Source: Hymenobacter persicinus (GTDB lineage Bacteria > Bacteroidota > Bacteroidia > Cytophagales > Hymenobacteraceae). Taken from it: a DNA stretch of 36,775 bases. Both the position numbers and the translations under genes were made by a program. Below, piece by piece: positions 17,006 to 24,531 of the stretch; the stretch's first letter is position 1, and every line of letters begins with the position of its first letter. Where the stretch lies: the NCBI RefSeq assembly GCF_004167665.1, contig NZ_SEWE01000044.1, forward strand, positions 1-36,775, read 5' to 3'. Under the pieces are notes generated by a model. The model was given only the letters and a program-made list of their open reading frames with translations. It had not been told where the DNA came from and did no database searches.

Positions 17006-17041
17006 AAAAGGCCGGTTCCCTACGGGGGCCGGCCTTTTTTT
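17006..17041 (+). terminator. Rho-independent terminator after clpC
   Basis: AAAAGGCCGG (17006-17015) pairs with CCGGCCTTTT (17029-17038); the inner part also pairs around a TAC loop, and a run of T follows. It begins 15 bp after the stop codon. Confidence 0.92.
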
Positions 17042-17123
17042 GTGCCTAAGCGCTAAATGCAGCCATCTGCCGCCCGTGCAAAAGCCGCCCGAAACTGGTG
17101 CGGCTTTTTTTGCGGGGTTGCGT

Positions 17124-17131
17124 TACCTTTG
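17124..17131 (+). promoter_or_regulatory. Bacteroidota -7 element (TACCTTTG) for the carboxylase gene
   Basis: A perfect TAnnTTTG lies 29 bases before the ATG at 17161, implying a leader of about 25 nt. Confidence 0.65.
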
Positions 17132-17160
17132 GCCTCACTTCTCATCCCACCATTTCCTCA

Positions 17161-18729
17161 ATGTCCGATCCGCACGCCGACGCCCAGCTTTCCAAAATCG
17201 ACATTCTCGCCGCCAAGAACGCTGAAGCCCTGCTCGGCGGGGGCCAGGCCCGCATCGACGCCCAGCACAAAAAAGGCAAGCTCACGGCCCGGGAGCGGAT
17301 TGACCTGCTGATGGACGAAGGCTCATTCGAGGAAATTGGCAAGTTCGTGATGCACCGCTCCAAGGACTTCGGCCTCGACAAGGAGTACTACCTCGGCGAC
17401 GGCGTCGTGACGGGCTACGGCACGGTAAACGGCCGCCTGGTGTACGTTTTCTCCCAGGACTTCACGGTGTTTGGCGGCTCGCTGAGCGAAACCCACGCCG
17501 AGAAAATCGTCAAGATCATGGACCTGGCCATGAAGAACGGTGCGCCGGTGCTGGGCCTCAACGACTCGGGCGGGGCCCGAATTCAGGAGGGCGTGGTAAG
17601 CTTGGGCGGCTACGCCGACATTTTCTACAAAAATACCCTGGCCTCGGGCGTGGTGCCCCAGCTCTCGGCCATCATGGGGCCGTGCGCGGGCGGGGCGGTG
17701 TACTCCCCGGCCATTACCGACTTCGTGCTGATGGTGGAAAACACGAGCTATATGTTCGTGACGGGCCCGAACGTGGTCAAGACCGTGACCCACGAAAACG
17801 TGACCAGTGAAGAGCTGGGCGGCGCCAGCACCCATTCGGCCAAGAGCGGGGTGACCCACTTCACGGCCCCCAACGAGGTGGCCTGCATCAACCAGCTCAA
17901 GGCCCTGCTGAGCTATATGCCCCAGAACTGTGAGGAAACGGCGCCGATGCTGCCCTACGAGGCCCAGGCCGACGAAAGCCGCACCGTGCTGGACGGCATC
18001 ATTCCCGACAACCCCAATCAGCCCTACGATATTCGGGAGGTGATTGAAGGCATTATTGACGCTGACTCCTTCCTGGAAGTGCACCAGAACTTCGCCGAGA
18101 ACATCGTGGTGGGTTTTGCCCGCCTCGGGGGCCGCAGCATCGGTATCGTGGGCAACCAGCCCGCCGTGCTGGCCGGCGTGCTCGACATCAACGCCTCGAC
18201 TAAGGCAGCGCGCTTCGTGCGCTTCTGCGACTCGTTCAACATTCCGCTGCTGGTGCTCGAGGACGTGCCCGGCTTCCTGCCCGGCACCGACCAGGAGTGG
18301 CGCGGCATCATCACCAACGGGGCCAAGCTGCTCTACGCCTTCTGCGAGGCCACCGTGCCGCGCATCACCGTCATTACCCGCAAAGCCTACGGTGGGGCCT
18401 ACGACGTGATGAACTCCAAGCACATCGGTGCCGATTTGAACTTTGCCTGGCCCACGGCCGAAATTGCGGTGATGGGCGCCAAGGGCGCGGCCGAAATCAT
18501 CTTCAAGCGCGAAATTGCCCAGGCCGAAAACCCCGAAGCCAAGCTCCAGGAGAAGGTCGACGAGTACCAGCAGAAGTTTGCTACGCCTTACCGGGCCGCC
18601 CACCGCGGCTTCGTCGACGAGGTGATTCTGCCTTCCCAGACCCGGCAGAAGCTGATTCGGGCTTTCAAGATGCTCGAAAACAAGGTCGACGTGCTGCCGC
18701 GTAAAAAGCACGGCAACATTCCCCTGTAA
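17161..18729 (+). CDS. Acyl-CoA carboxylase beta (carboxyltransferase) subunit, propionyl-CoA type likely
   Basis: This encodes 522 aa from ATG 17161. The two crotonase-like carboxyltransferase halves are evident: GLNDSGGARIQEGV, GPCAGGAVYSPAITDF, and GPNVVKTVTHENVTSEELGG in the first; NQPAVLAGVLDINASTKAAR, PGFLPGTDQEWRGIITNGAK, RKAYGGAYDVMNSKHIGAD in the second. D415 in GGAYDVM falls where an Asp is linked to propionyl-CoA preference in PccB enzymes (from memory; specificity remains inference). Such subunits transfer CO2 from biotin to the acyl-CoA. No biotin carboxylase or BCCP gene is adjacent, so its partner must be encoded elsewhere; methylmalonyl-CoA decarboxylase alpha is an alternative. 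It is flanked by a promoter and a downstream hairpin. Confidence 0.93.
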   Translation: MSDPHADAQLSKIDILAAKNAEALLGGGQARIDAQHKKGKLTARERIDLLMDEGSFEEIGKFVMHRSKDFGLDKEYYLGDGVVTGYGTVNGRLVYVFSQDFTVFGGSLSETHAEKIVKIMDLAMKNGAPVLGLNDSGGARIQEGVVSLGGYADIFYKNTLASGVVPQLSAIMGPCAGGAVYSPAITDFVLMVENTSYMFVTGPNVVKTVTHENVTSEELGGASTHSAKSGVTHFTAPNEVACINQLKALLSYMPQNCEETAPMLPYEAQADESRTVLDGIIPDNPNQPYDIREVIEGIIDADSFLEVHQNFAENIVVGFARLGGRSIGIVGNQPAVLAGVLDINASTKAARFVRFCDSFNIPLLVLEDVPGFLPGTDQEWRGIITNGAKLLYAFCEATVPRITVITRKAYGGAYDVMNSKHIGADLNFAWPTAEIAVMGAKGAAEIIFKREIAQAENPEAKLQEKVDEYQQKFATPYRAAHRGFVDEVILPSQTRQKLIRAFKMLENKVDVLPRKKHGNIPL

Positions 18730-18747
18730 TTGTAGTTACTGAACGGG

Positions 18748-18789
18748 CCGGCAGTCTTGCCCCGCGCCGTCGGGGCCGCAGACTGCCGG
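18748..18789 (+). terminator. Probable terminator hairpin after the carboxylase gene
   Basis: CCGGCAGTCT (18748-18757) pairs with AGACTGCCGG (18780-18789); an inner GCCCCG/CGGGGC stem is added with a small bulge. The following AATTTCAAATTTTA is T-rich but interrupted, so termination may be weaker. Confidence 0.65.
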
Positions 18790-18881
18790 AATTTCAAATT
18801 TTATCCGCAGTTTACCGTCCCCGGCACCCGAGACAAACCCCGCTCTATTGCCCCCACCACGCCGGGAATATCTTTTTTAGT

Positions 18882-19952
18882 ATGCGTAACGAAAGCTTCG
18901 ACTTCCTGCAGAAGTACCTCAATAACCCCTCCCCGACCGGTTTTGAGAAAGAAGGCCAGAAACTGTGGCTCGACTACCTTAAGCCCTACATCGATGAGTA
19001 TTTCGTGGACACCTACGGCACGGTCGTGGGCGTCATCAACCCCGAAGCCAAGTACAAAGTCGTCATCGAGGCCCACGCCGACGAAATCAGCTACTTCGTT
19101 AACTACATCACCAAGGAAGGCTACCTGTACCTGCGTCGCAACGGCGGCTCGGATGCGCTGGTAGCCCCGTCGAAGCGCGTCAATATTCACACCGCCAAAG
19201 GCATCGTGAAGGCCGTATTCGGCTGGCCCGCCATTCACGTGCGCAAGGTGGAGCAGGACAAGGCCCCGACCATCGAAACCATCTACCTCGACTGCGGCGC
19301 CGCCTCCAAGGAAGAAGTCGAGGAAATGGGCATCCACGTGGGCTCAGTCGTCACGTTTGAAGACGAGTTTATGGTCCTCAACGAGAAGTTCTACGTCGGC
19401 CGCGCCCTCGACAACCGCATCGGTGGCTTCATGATTGCCGAAGTGGCCCGCATGCTCCAGGAAAACGACAAGAAGCTGCCCTTCGGCCTCTACATCGTGA
19501 ATGCGGTGCAGGAGGAAATCGGGCTGCGCGGGGCCGAGATGATTGCCCACCGCATCAACCCCGACGTGGCCATCATCACCGACGTGACCCACGACAGTCA
19601 GTCGCCGATGTACGAGAAGAAGACGGCCGGCGACATTGCCTGCGGCAAAGGTCCGGTTATCACCTACGGCCCGGCGGTGCAGAACAACCTGCGCGACCTG
19701 ATCATCGAAACGGCCCAGCAGTCGGCCATTCCGTTTCAGCGCGCTGCCGCTACCCGGGCCACCGGCACCGACACCGACGCGTTTGCTTACTCGGGCTCGG
19801 GTGTGGCTTCGGCCCTGATTTCGTTGCCGCTGAAGTACATGCACACCACCGTCGAAACCGTGCACCAGGACGACGTGGAGAACGTGACCAAGCTGATCTA
19901 CGAAACGCTGCTGCGCATCGAGGACGGGCACGACTTCCGCTACTTCAAGTAA
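18882..19952 (+). CDS. M42-family metallo-aminopeptidase
   Basis: This encodes 356 aa. Metal and catalytic residues of the M42 (glutamyl aminopeptidase / FrvX / TET) family are in place: H65 and D67 in EAHADEI, bridging D177 in GRALDNRIGG, E211 and E212 in VQEEIGLRGA, D234 in TDVTHD, and H321 in YMHTTVETVH. The insert after ~70 is the usual PDZ-like subdomain. These are cytosolic dinuclear-metal enzymes, often dodecamers, that trim peptides from the N-terminus. No signal peptide is present. TATCTTTT at 18869-18876, one base off the -7 consensus, is only 5 bases upstream of the ATG, so a leaderless message is possible. Confidence 0.94.
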   Translation: MRNESFDFLQKYLNNPSPTGFEKEGQKLWLDYLKPYIDEYFVDTYGTVVGVINPEAKYKVVIEAHADEISYFVNYITKEGYLYLRRNGGSDALVAPSKRVNIHTAKGIVKAVFGWPAIHVRKVEQDKAPTIETIYLDCGAASKEEVEEMGIHVGSVVTFEDEFMVLNEKFYVGRALDNRIGGFMIAEVARMLQENDKKLPFGLYIVNAVQEEIGLRGAEMIAHRINPDVAIITDVTHDSQSPMYEKKTAGDIACGKGPVITYGPAVQNNLRDLIIETAQQSAIPFQRAAATRATGTDTDAFAYSGSGVASALISLPLKYMHTTVETVHQDDVENVTKLIYETLLRIEDGHDFRYFK

Positions 19953-19975
19953 GCTTTTGTTGACTTATAACCCGA

Positions 19976-20044
19976 AGTTGCACTTCGTGGCACGTTGAAC
20001 GAGGCCGTTAGCCGATTCTGTTCAGCGTGCTGCGAAGTGCAATT
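19976..20044 (+). repeat. 25-bp stem with four G-U pairs (structured RNA or repeat element)
   Basis: 19976-20000 pairs along its entire length with 20020-20044 around a 19-nt loop. Twenty-one pairs are Watson-Crick and the other four (77/43, 88/32, 89/31, 95/25 in the last two digits) are all G-U in plus-strand RNA. It lies between the M42 stop (19952) and the next ATG (20066), with no T tract after it, so a classic terminator is unlikely. It could be a 5' leader structure, a 3' end stabiliser or a REP-like element. Confidence 0.7.
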
Positions 20045-20065
20045 GGCGTTTTAGACCTTCTCGTG

Positions 20066-20869
20066 ATGGACCTGCCGCCCTTGTTTCCGCCGCTCACCGT
20101 TACCGACCAGATGGGCCGGCGCGTGGCCGTGCCGTTTCCGCCCCAGCGCATTGTGTCGCTGGTACCCTCCCAGACCGAACTCCTGTTTGACCTGGGGCTA
20201 AGCGGAAAAGTGGTGGGCGTAACCAAGTTCTGCATTCATCCGGCCCACGCGCGGACAAAAGCCACCGTTGTTGGGGGCACCAAAAACTTCGACTTCGCCA
20301 AAATTGCCGCCCTGAAGCCGGATCTGATTCTGGGCAACAAGGAGGAAAATTACCAGGAGGGAATCGAGCAGCTGGCGGCGAAATACCCGGTCTGGCTGAG
20401 CGACATTGCCACCCTGGACGAGGCCCTGGCCATGATTCGGCAGGTGGGGCTGGTGGCCGGCGCCCCCGAGCGCGCCCGGCAGCTGGCCGACGCCATTGGG
20501 GCTTCGTTTGCGCAGCTGCCGTCGGTAGCGCTGCCTCGCTCGGCGGCTTACTTTATCTGGCGCAAGCCTTACATGGTGGCCGCTACCGGCACCTTTATCG
20601 ACGATTTGCTGGGGCGGGCCGGTTTCACAAACGTGTTTGCCGGCCAGGCGCGCTACCCCGAAATAACCGCGGAACAGCTAGCCCAGGCCGCACCAGACGT
20701 GATTCTGCTGTCGTCGGAGCCCTACCCTTTCGGCCATAAGCACGTGGCCGAGTTCCAAGCCATCTGCCCCACGGCCGAGGTGCGCATCGTGGACGGGGAG
20801 CTGTTCAGTTGGTACGGCAGCCGGTTGCAGCACTCGGCGGCCTATTTCCGCACCTTGCTACCGCAGTAG
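20066..20869 (+). CDS. Helical-backbone metal receptor (BtuF/FecB-like), no signal peptide
   Basis: This encodes 267 aa from ATG 20066; the frame runs upstream through the hairpin but that is unlikely to be translated. The pattern RIVSLVPSQTELLFDLGLSGKVVGVTKFC, then AALKPDLILGNKEENY, YPVWLSDIATLDEAL, TFIDDLLGRAGFTNVF and ITAEQLAQAAPDVILLSSEP is that of the class III periplasmic-binding-protein fold that binds cobalamin or siderophores. Unlike transporter-linked BtuF it begins MDLPPLFPPLTVTDQMGRRV with no signal peptide or lipobox, so it looks cytoplasmic or is exported by another route. No ABC permease or ATPase is nearby. It ends only 3 bp from the convergent aroA stop. Confidence 0.88.
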   Translation: MDLPPLFPPLTVTDQMGRRVAVPFPPQRIVSLVPSQTELLFDLGLSGKVVGVTKFCIHPAHARTKATVVGGTKNFDFAKIAALKPDLILGNKEENYQEGIEQLAAKYPVWLSDIATLDEALAMIRQVGLVAGAPERARQLADAIGASFAQLPSVALPRSAAYFIWRKPYMVAATGTFIDDLLGRAGFTNVFAGQARYPEITAEQLAQAAPDVILLSSEPYPFGHKHVAEFQAICPTAEVRIVDGELFSWYGSRLQHSAAYFRTLLPQ

Positions 20870-20872
20870 GAC

Positions 20873-22171
20873 CTAGCCCTGCTCTTGCACGGCGAAGCCG
20901 GCCCGCTCGAGTTCCTTCCAGAACCGCGGGTACGACTTGCGCACCACCTGCGGCCCGAGCACAGTCAGGGGGCCGCGCAGAGCCAGCGGCGCGAAGGCCA
21001 TGGCCATGCGGTGGTCGTGGTAGGTTTCAACCTGCTGACCGTTCACCTGGAAGTTTGCCGAGCGGACCACAAACCGTTCCGGAGCTTCCTCGGCCATGGT
21101 GGCGCCGAACTTAGCCAGCTCGGTTTGCAATGCCAGAATTCGGTCGGTTTCCTTGATGCGCAGACTTTCCAGACCGGTCATGGCTACCGGAATACCTAAC
21201 GCGGCCGCTACCACGGCCACGGTCTGGGCCAGGTCGGGGCAGTCGGAAAAGTCCTGCTCGACGGCCGCCGCCGACGCTTTCCGGGTGAGCTGCACTCCGT
21301 CGGGGAAAAATTCGGTAGCTACGCCCAGCTGGTCCATGATGCCGACAATGGCCTGGTCGCCCTGCCAGGAATGCTCCCGCAGGCCGGGCAGAATGATGGT
21401 CGAGCCCTCTTCCCCCAGCGCCACCAGGGCGTACCAGTAGCTGGCCGCCGACCAGTCCGACTCAATCGTGTAATCGGCGGGCTGGTAAGCACCGGGGCGT
21501 ACTTCGAGCACCGTGCCCAAGTCGCGGCAGGTGGCCCCGAAGTGCTGCATCAGGCTTTGCGTCATCCGGATATAGGGCCGGGAGCCGACTTTACCCGTCA
21601 GCCACAGGCGCAGGCCGGCCGGCAAAGTGGGCCCAATCATCAATAGCGCCGAAATGTACTGGCTGCTGATGTCGCCGCGCACGGTGAGTTCCGCGGGCTC
21701 GTCGGCGGCCAGGGCCGGGTGCCAGCCGTTGAGCCTCAGTGGCGGGTAGCCATCCTGGCCCGCATACTCAATGTCGGCACCCAGCTGCCGGAGTGCTTCT
21801 ACCAACACGGCAATGGGCCGCTCGTACATGCGCGCCGTGCCTACCAGCTGGGTGGTGCGGCCGGTGGCGGCTAGGTAAGCCGTCAGAAAGCGCATCACGG
21901 TGCCGGCATCCTCGGCGTTGAACTCGGGGGCTTGCTGATCCGTCAGCAGGCGCTGCATAAGCTGGGTGTCGTTGGCGTCCGAGAGGTTTTCCAGCTCGCC
22001 CCCGCCGGCCAGGGCCTGAATGATAAGGGCGCGGTTGCTTTCACTTTTGGACGAAGGCAGCTGGGCAATGCCCCGGAGCGGGCCACCGGGCCAGCGCAGG
22101 TGCAGAAAAGACGAGGAAGCGTTGATAAGCGGAAGCGTTTGAAGCGTTGAAGATCCGGCCGGAGCCGGCAA
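20873..22171 (-). CDS. aroA: 3-phosphoshikimate 1-carboxyvinyltransferase (EPSP synthase)
   Basis: This encodes about 432 aa. No ATG exists near the expected N-terminus; TTG at 22171 is the best start and places the gene 15 bp behind the aroB stop. Active-site features are LPSSKSESNRALIIQALAGG (~39-58) for shikimate-3-phosphate and PEP binding, DAGTVMRFLTAYLAATG, the GDISSQYISALLM segment, DWSAASYWYALVALG, and LRIKETDRILALQTELAKFG, then YHDHRMAMAFAPLAL. The enzyme joins PEP to shikimate-3-phosphate, step 6 of the shikimate pathway, in the cytosol. It is the last gene of the operon DAHPS-CM, aroB, aroA. No terminator is visible; the convergent neighbour ends 3 bp away. Confidence 0.95.
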   Translation of the reverse strand: MPAPAGSSTLQTLPLINASSSFLHLRWPGGPLRGIAQLPSSKSESNRALIIQALAGGGELENLSDANDTQLMQRLLTDQQAPEFNAEDAGTVMRFLTAYLAATGRTTQLVGTARMYERPIAVLVEALRQLGADIEYAGQDGYPPLRLNGWHPALAADEPAELTVRGDISSQYISALLMIGPTLPAGLRLWLTGKVGSRPYIRMTQSLMQHFGATCRDLGTVLEVRPGAYQPADYTIESDWSAASYWYALVALGEEGSTIILPGLREHSWQGDQAIVGIMDQLGVATEFFPDGVQLTRKASAAAVEQDFSDCPDLAQTVAVVAAALGIPVAMTGLESLRIKETDRILALQTELAKFGATMAEEAPERFVVRSANFQVNGQQVETYHDHRMAMAFAPLALRGPLTVLGPQVVRKSYPRFWKELERAGFAVQEQG

Positions 22172-22186
22172 AAAGCCTGCGGATAC

Positions 22187-23230
22187 TTACAGTCGGTGGT
22201 AGTAGCGCAGTGAATCGGCCAGCTCGGCCAGGGTCACGGGCTGGTCGTAGCGGGCGCGGCCGATGCCCTCGAGCAGGGTGCAGTTGATGGTGGTGCCGCT
22301 GTTTTTCTTGTCTTGCAGGGCCAGCTCAGCAATGGCGTCCGTTTCGAGCGTCACGAACTGAATCTTGTCGTAAATCGAAAACAGGAAGGTTTCGATGCGG
22401 TCCAGCTCTAAGTCGCTGAGCAACCCTTTCTGGTGTGAAATCCAGCTTTCGCACACCATCCCGGCCGCAATAGCCTCGCCGTGCAGCACCTCGCGGCCGG
22501 GTTGCAGCAGCAGGTAGCTTTCCAGGGCGTGGCCCACGGTATGACCGAAGTTGAGCACCTTGCGCAAGCCGCTTTCTAGCGGGTCGGCGGCCACGATGCG
22601 CTGCTTGGTCGCCACCGACTCGCGGATAACCGGCGTCCAATCCTCGACGAACAGGCCCTGGTGGCGCTGGGTTTCGAAGGCGGCGGCATCGGCAATCAGC
22701 CAGTGTTTCACCACCTCGGCGTAGCCCGACTTAAGCTGGCGCGGGTCGAGGGTAGCCAGGAAGGCGGGCTCGATAAAGACGCCGGCCGGCTCCTGAAACA
22801 CGCCCAACTGGTTTTTGAAGCCCAGAAAGTCAATGCCGGTTTTACCACCCACGCTGGCGTCGACCTGGGCCAGCAGCGTGGTTGGGACCTGTACGAAGCG
22901 CAGCCCGCGTTTGTACACGGCTGCGCAGAAACCGCCCAGGTCCGTCACGACCCCACCGCCCAGGTTCACGACTACGGCAAATCGGTCGGCGTGCCGCTCG
23001 GTAAGGTGGCTCCACACGGTTTCGCAGGTCGCCAGGGTCTTGTACTCCTCCCCGGCCGGAAGTTCGAGCAGCTCGTGGTTCTCGGGCAAATGCGGCTTCA
23101 GCAGCGGATAGCACAGGCGGGCCGTGTTGGCGTCGGCCACCACCAGCACCTGGCTCACGGCCGGCCGCCGCAGCAACTCGGCCAGTGCCGGCAGGCTTTC
23201 CGGACCAATCAGTAGTTGGGAATCAGACAT
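22187..23230 (-). CDS. aroB: 3-dehydroquinate synthase
   Basis: This encodes 347 aa from ATG 23230. NAD-binding and metal sites of the family can be read: AGEEYKTL, VNLGGGVVTDLGGFCAAVYKRG, VPTTLLAQVDASVGGKTGID, the zinc ligands in SGYAEVVKHWLI, FGHTVGHALES and LHGEAIAAGM. The enzyme cyclises DAHP to 3-dehydroquinate, step 2 of the shikimate pathway. It lies 37 bp behind the DAHP synthase fusion and 15 bp before aroA. A perfect -7 element (TACCTTTG) ends only 3 bases before the ATG, so besides operon transcription a leaderless internal transcript is possible. Confidence 0.96.
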   Translation of the reverse strand: MSDSQLLIGPESLPALAELLRRPAVSQVLVVADANTARLCYPLLKPHLPENHELLELPAGEEYKTLATCETVWSHLTERHADRFAVVVNLGGGVVTDLGGFCAAVYKRGLRFVQVPTTLLAQVDASVGGKTGIDFLGFKNQLGVFQEPAGVFIEPAFLATLDPRQLKSGYAEVVKHWLIADAAAFETQRHQGLFVEDWTPVIRESVATKQRIVAADPLESGLRKVLNFGHTVGHALESYLLLQPGREVLHGEAIAAGMVCESWISHQKGLLSDLELDRIETFLFSIYDKIQFVTLETDAIAELALQDKKNSGTTINCTLLEGIGRARYDQPVTLAELADSLRYYHRL

Positions 23231-23233
23231 ACG

Positions 23234-23241
23234 CAAAGGTA
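23234..23241 (-). promoter_or_regulatory. Bacteroidota -7 element (TACCTTTG) abutting the aroB start
   Basis: On the minus strand TACCTTTG is followed by CGT and then ATG. Transcription would begin at or within a few bases of the start codon, giving a leaderless mRNA. Confidence 0.5.
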
Positions 23242-23267
23242 AGGGAGGCGAAAAAAGAAAAGCGGGG

Positions 23268-24365
23268 CTAAACGGGACGCTGCATTATCTCGGTCTGCTT
23301 ACGGATGCTTTCCAAGTGAATCAGCTTGTAGAGCTCGGCCACAAACTTCTCGTTCACGTTGAGCTTGCCGGCCCACTGCTGGCGCGAGGCAAAAATCTCG
23401 TTCCAGCGGTCCAACTGCAGGATTTTCACGTCGTTTTCCTTTTTGTAGCCGGCCAGCTCTTCCACCAGCGCCATGCGCCGGGCCAGAGCCTCCAGGATTT
23501 CGTGGTCAGCCACGTCCATCTTCTGGCGCAACTCCTCAGCCTTGTTGAGGTAGTTGGCATCATCGGAGGAGCGGCGGCGGTACTTGAGCTCGTCCAGGAT
23601 TTCCCCCAGCCGCACGGGTGTCACCTGCTGCTCAGCGTCGCTGAGGGCGTGGTCGGGGTCGGGATGCGTTTCAATCATCAGCCCGTCATAATCGAGGTCG
23701 AGGGCTTTCTGGGCGATGGGCAGCAGCAGGTCGCGGCGCCCTCCGATGTGGCTGGGGTCGCAGATCAGCGGAATGTGCGGAAACCGGGTTTTGAGCTCAA
23801 TAGGCAGCTGCCAGGTGGGCGCGTTGCGGTAGCGCGAGGGGGTGAAGGTGCTGAAGCCGCGGTGAATAGCGGCCAGATCCAGGATGCCGGCCCGCTCCAG
23901 CCGCTCCAGAGCGCCGGCCCACAGTGCCACGTCGGGATTCACCGGGTTTTTCACCATCACCGGCACGCCGGTGCCCGCCAGGGCGTCGGCCAGCTCCTGC
24001 ACGGCGAAAGGGTTGACGGTGGTGCGGGCGCCAATCCAAAGCACGTCGACCCCGTGGGTCAACGCCTCTTCCACGTGCCGCGGCGTGGCCACTTCCACCG
24101 CCACGGGCAGCCCAACTTCAGTGCGCACCCGCTGCAGCCAGGGCAGCCCCACCGAGCCCACGCCCTCGAATGAGCCGGGCCGGGTGCGGGGCTTCCAGAT
24201 GCCGGCCCGAAACAGGTCGATGTTGCCCAGCGCCTTTACCCCGCGGGCGGTAGCCAGCACCTGTTCCTCGGTTTCGGCGCTGCATGGCCCCGCAATGAGC
24301 AGGGGTTTGCCTTTGGTGGCCAGCAGGCGGGTAAAGTAGGTGTCGAGGGCAACGGGAATTTCCAT
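23268..24365 (-). CDS. Bifunctional DAHP synthase (type I-beta) / chorismate mutase (type II)
   Basis: This encodes 365 aa from ATG 24365 (MEIPVALDTYFTRL). Residues ~15-255 form the DAHP synthase domain: LIAGPCSAETEEQ, FRAGIWKPRTRPGSFEG, KNPVNPD, LICDPSHIGGRRDLL and MIETHPDPDHALSD, the pattern of the type I-beta enzymes related to KDO8P synthase. Residues ~265-355 form an AroQ-type helical chorismate mutase domain (ELRQKMDVADHEILEALARRM ... KILQLDRWNEIF), fused at the C-terminus as is usual in Bacteroidota. The enzyme begins the shikimate pathway from PEP and erythrose-4-phosphate and converts chorismate to prephenate; in related fusions the mutase domain mediates feedback by prephenate. It is first in an operon with aroB and aroA. 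Confidence 0.95.
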   Translation of the reverse strand: MEIPVALDTYFTRLLATKGKPLLIAGPCSAETEEQVLATARGVKALGNIDLFRAGIWKPRTRPGSFEGVGSVGLPWLQRVRTEVGLPVAVEVATPRHVEEALTHGVDVLWIGARTTVNPFAVQELADALAGTGVPVMVKNPVNPDVALWAGALERLERAGILDLAAIHRGFSTFTPSRYRNAPTWQLPIELKTRFPHIPLICDPSHIGGRRDLLLPIAQKALDLDYDGLMIETHPDPDHALSDAEQQVTPVRLGEILDELKYRRRSSDDANYLNKAEELRQKMDVADHEILEALARRMALVEELAGYKKENDVKILQLDRWNEIFASRQQWAGKLNVNEKFVAELYKLIHLESIRKQTEIMQRPV

Positions 24366-24489
24366 GCGGAAGTAGAAGAAAAGAAGAAAAAACTGAAGCC
24401 CTGAAAGAAGCTTCGTCCCTGGGCGTTCGGGCCGGGCAGGAAAGCGCGGCACCTGGGTAACTAGGCCGGCCAAAACGATGTTTAAGCTT

Positions 24490-24497
24490 TATCTTTG
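24490..24497 (+). promoter_or_regulatory. Bacteroidota -7 element (TATCTTTG) for proline dehydrogenase
   Basis: A perfect TAnnTTTG lies 34 bases before the ATG at 24532, giving a leader of about 30 nt. No clear -33 TTG can be seen. Confidence 0.65.
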
Positions 24498-24531
24498 CTA
24501 CCCAGACAGCCGCCCAAAGCTACCCACCCCT

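Noticed and set aside
17323..18711. 462-codon minus-strand frame opposite the carboxylase gene
   Set aside because: Val/His/Gly-rich antisense frame; the plus strand encodes a full carboxyltransferase.
23124..24173. 349-codon plus-strand frame opposite aroB and the DAHP synthase fusion
   Set aside because: Spans parts of two real minus-strand genes and has no family features.
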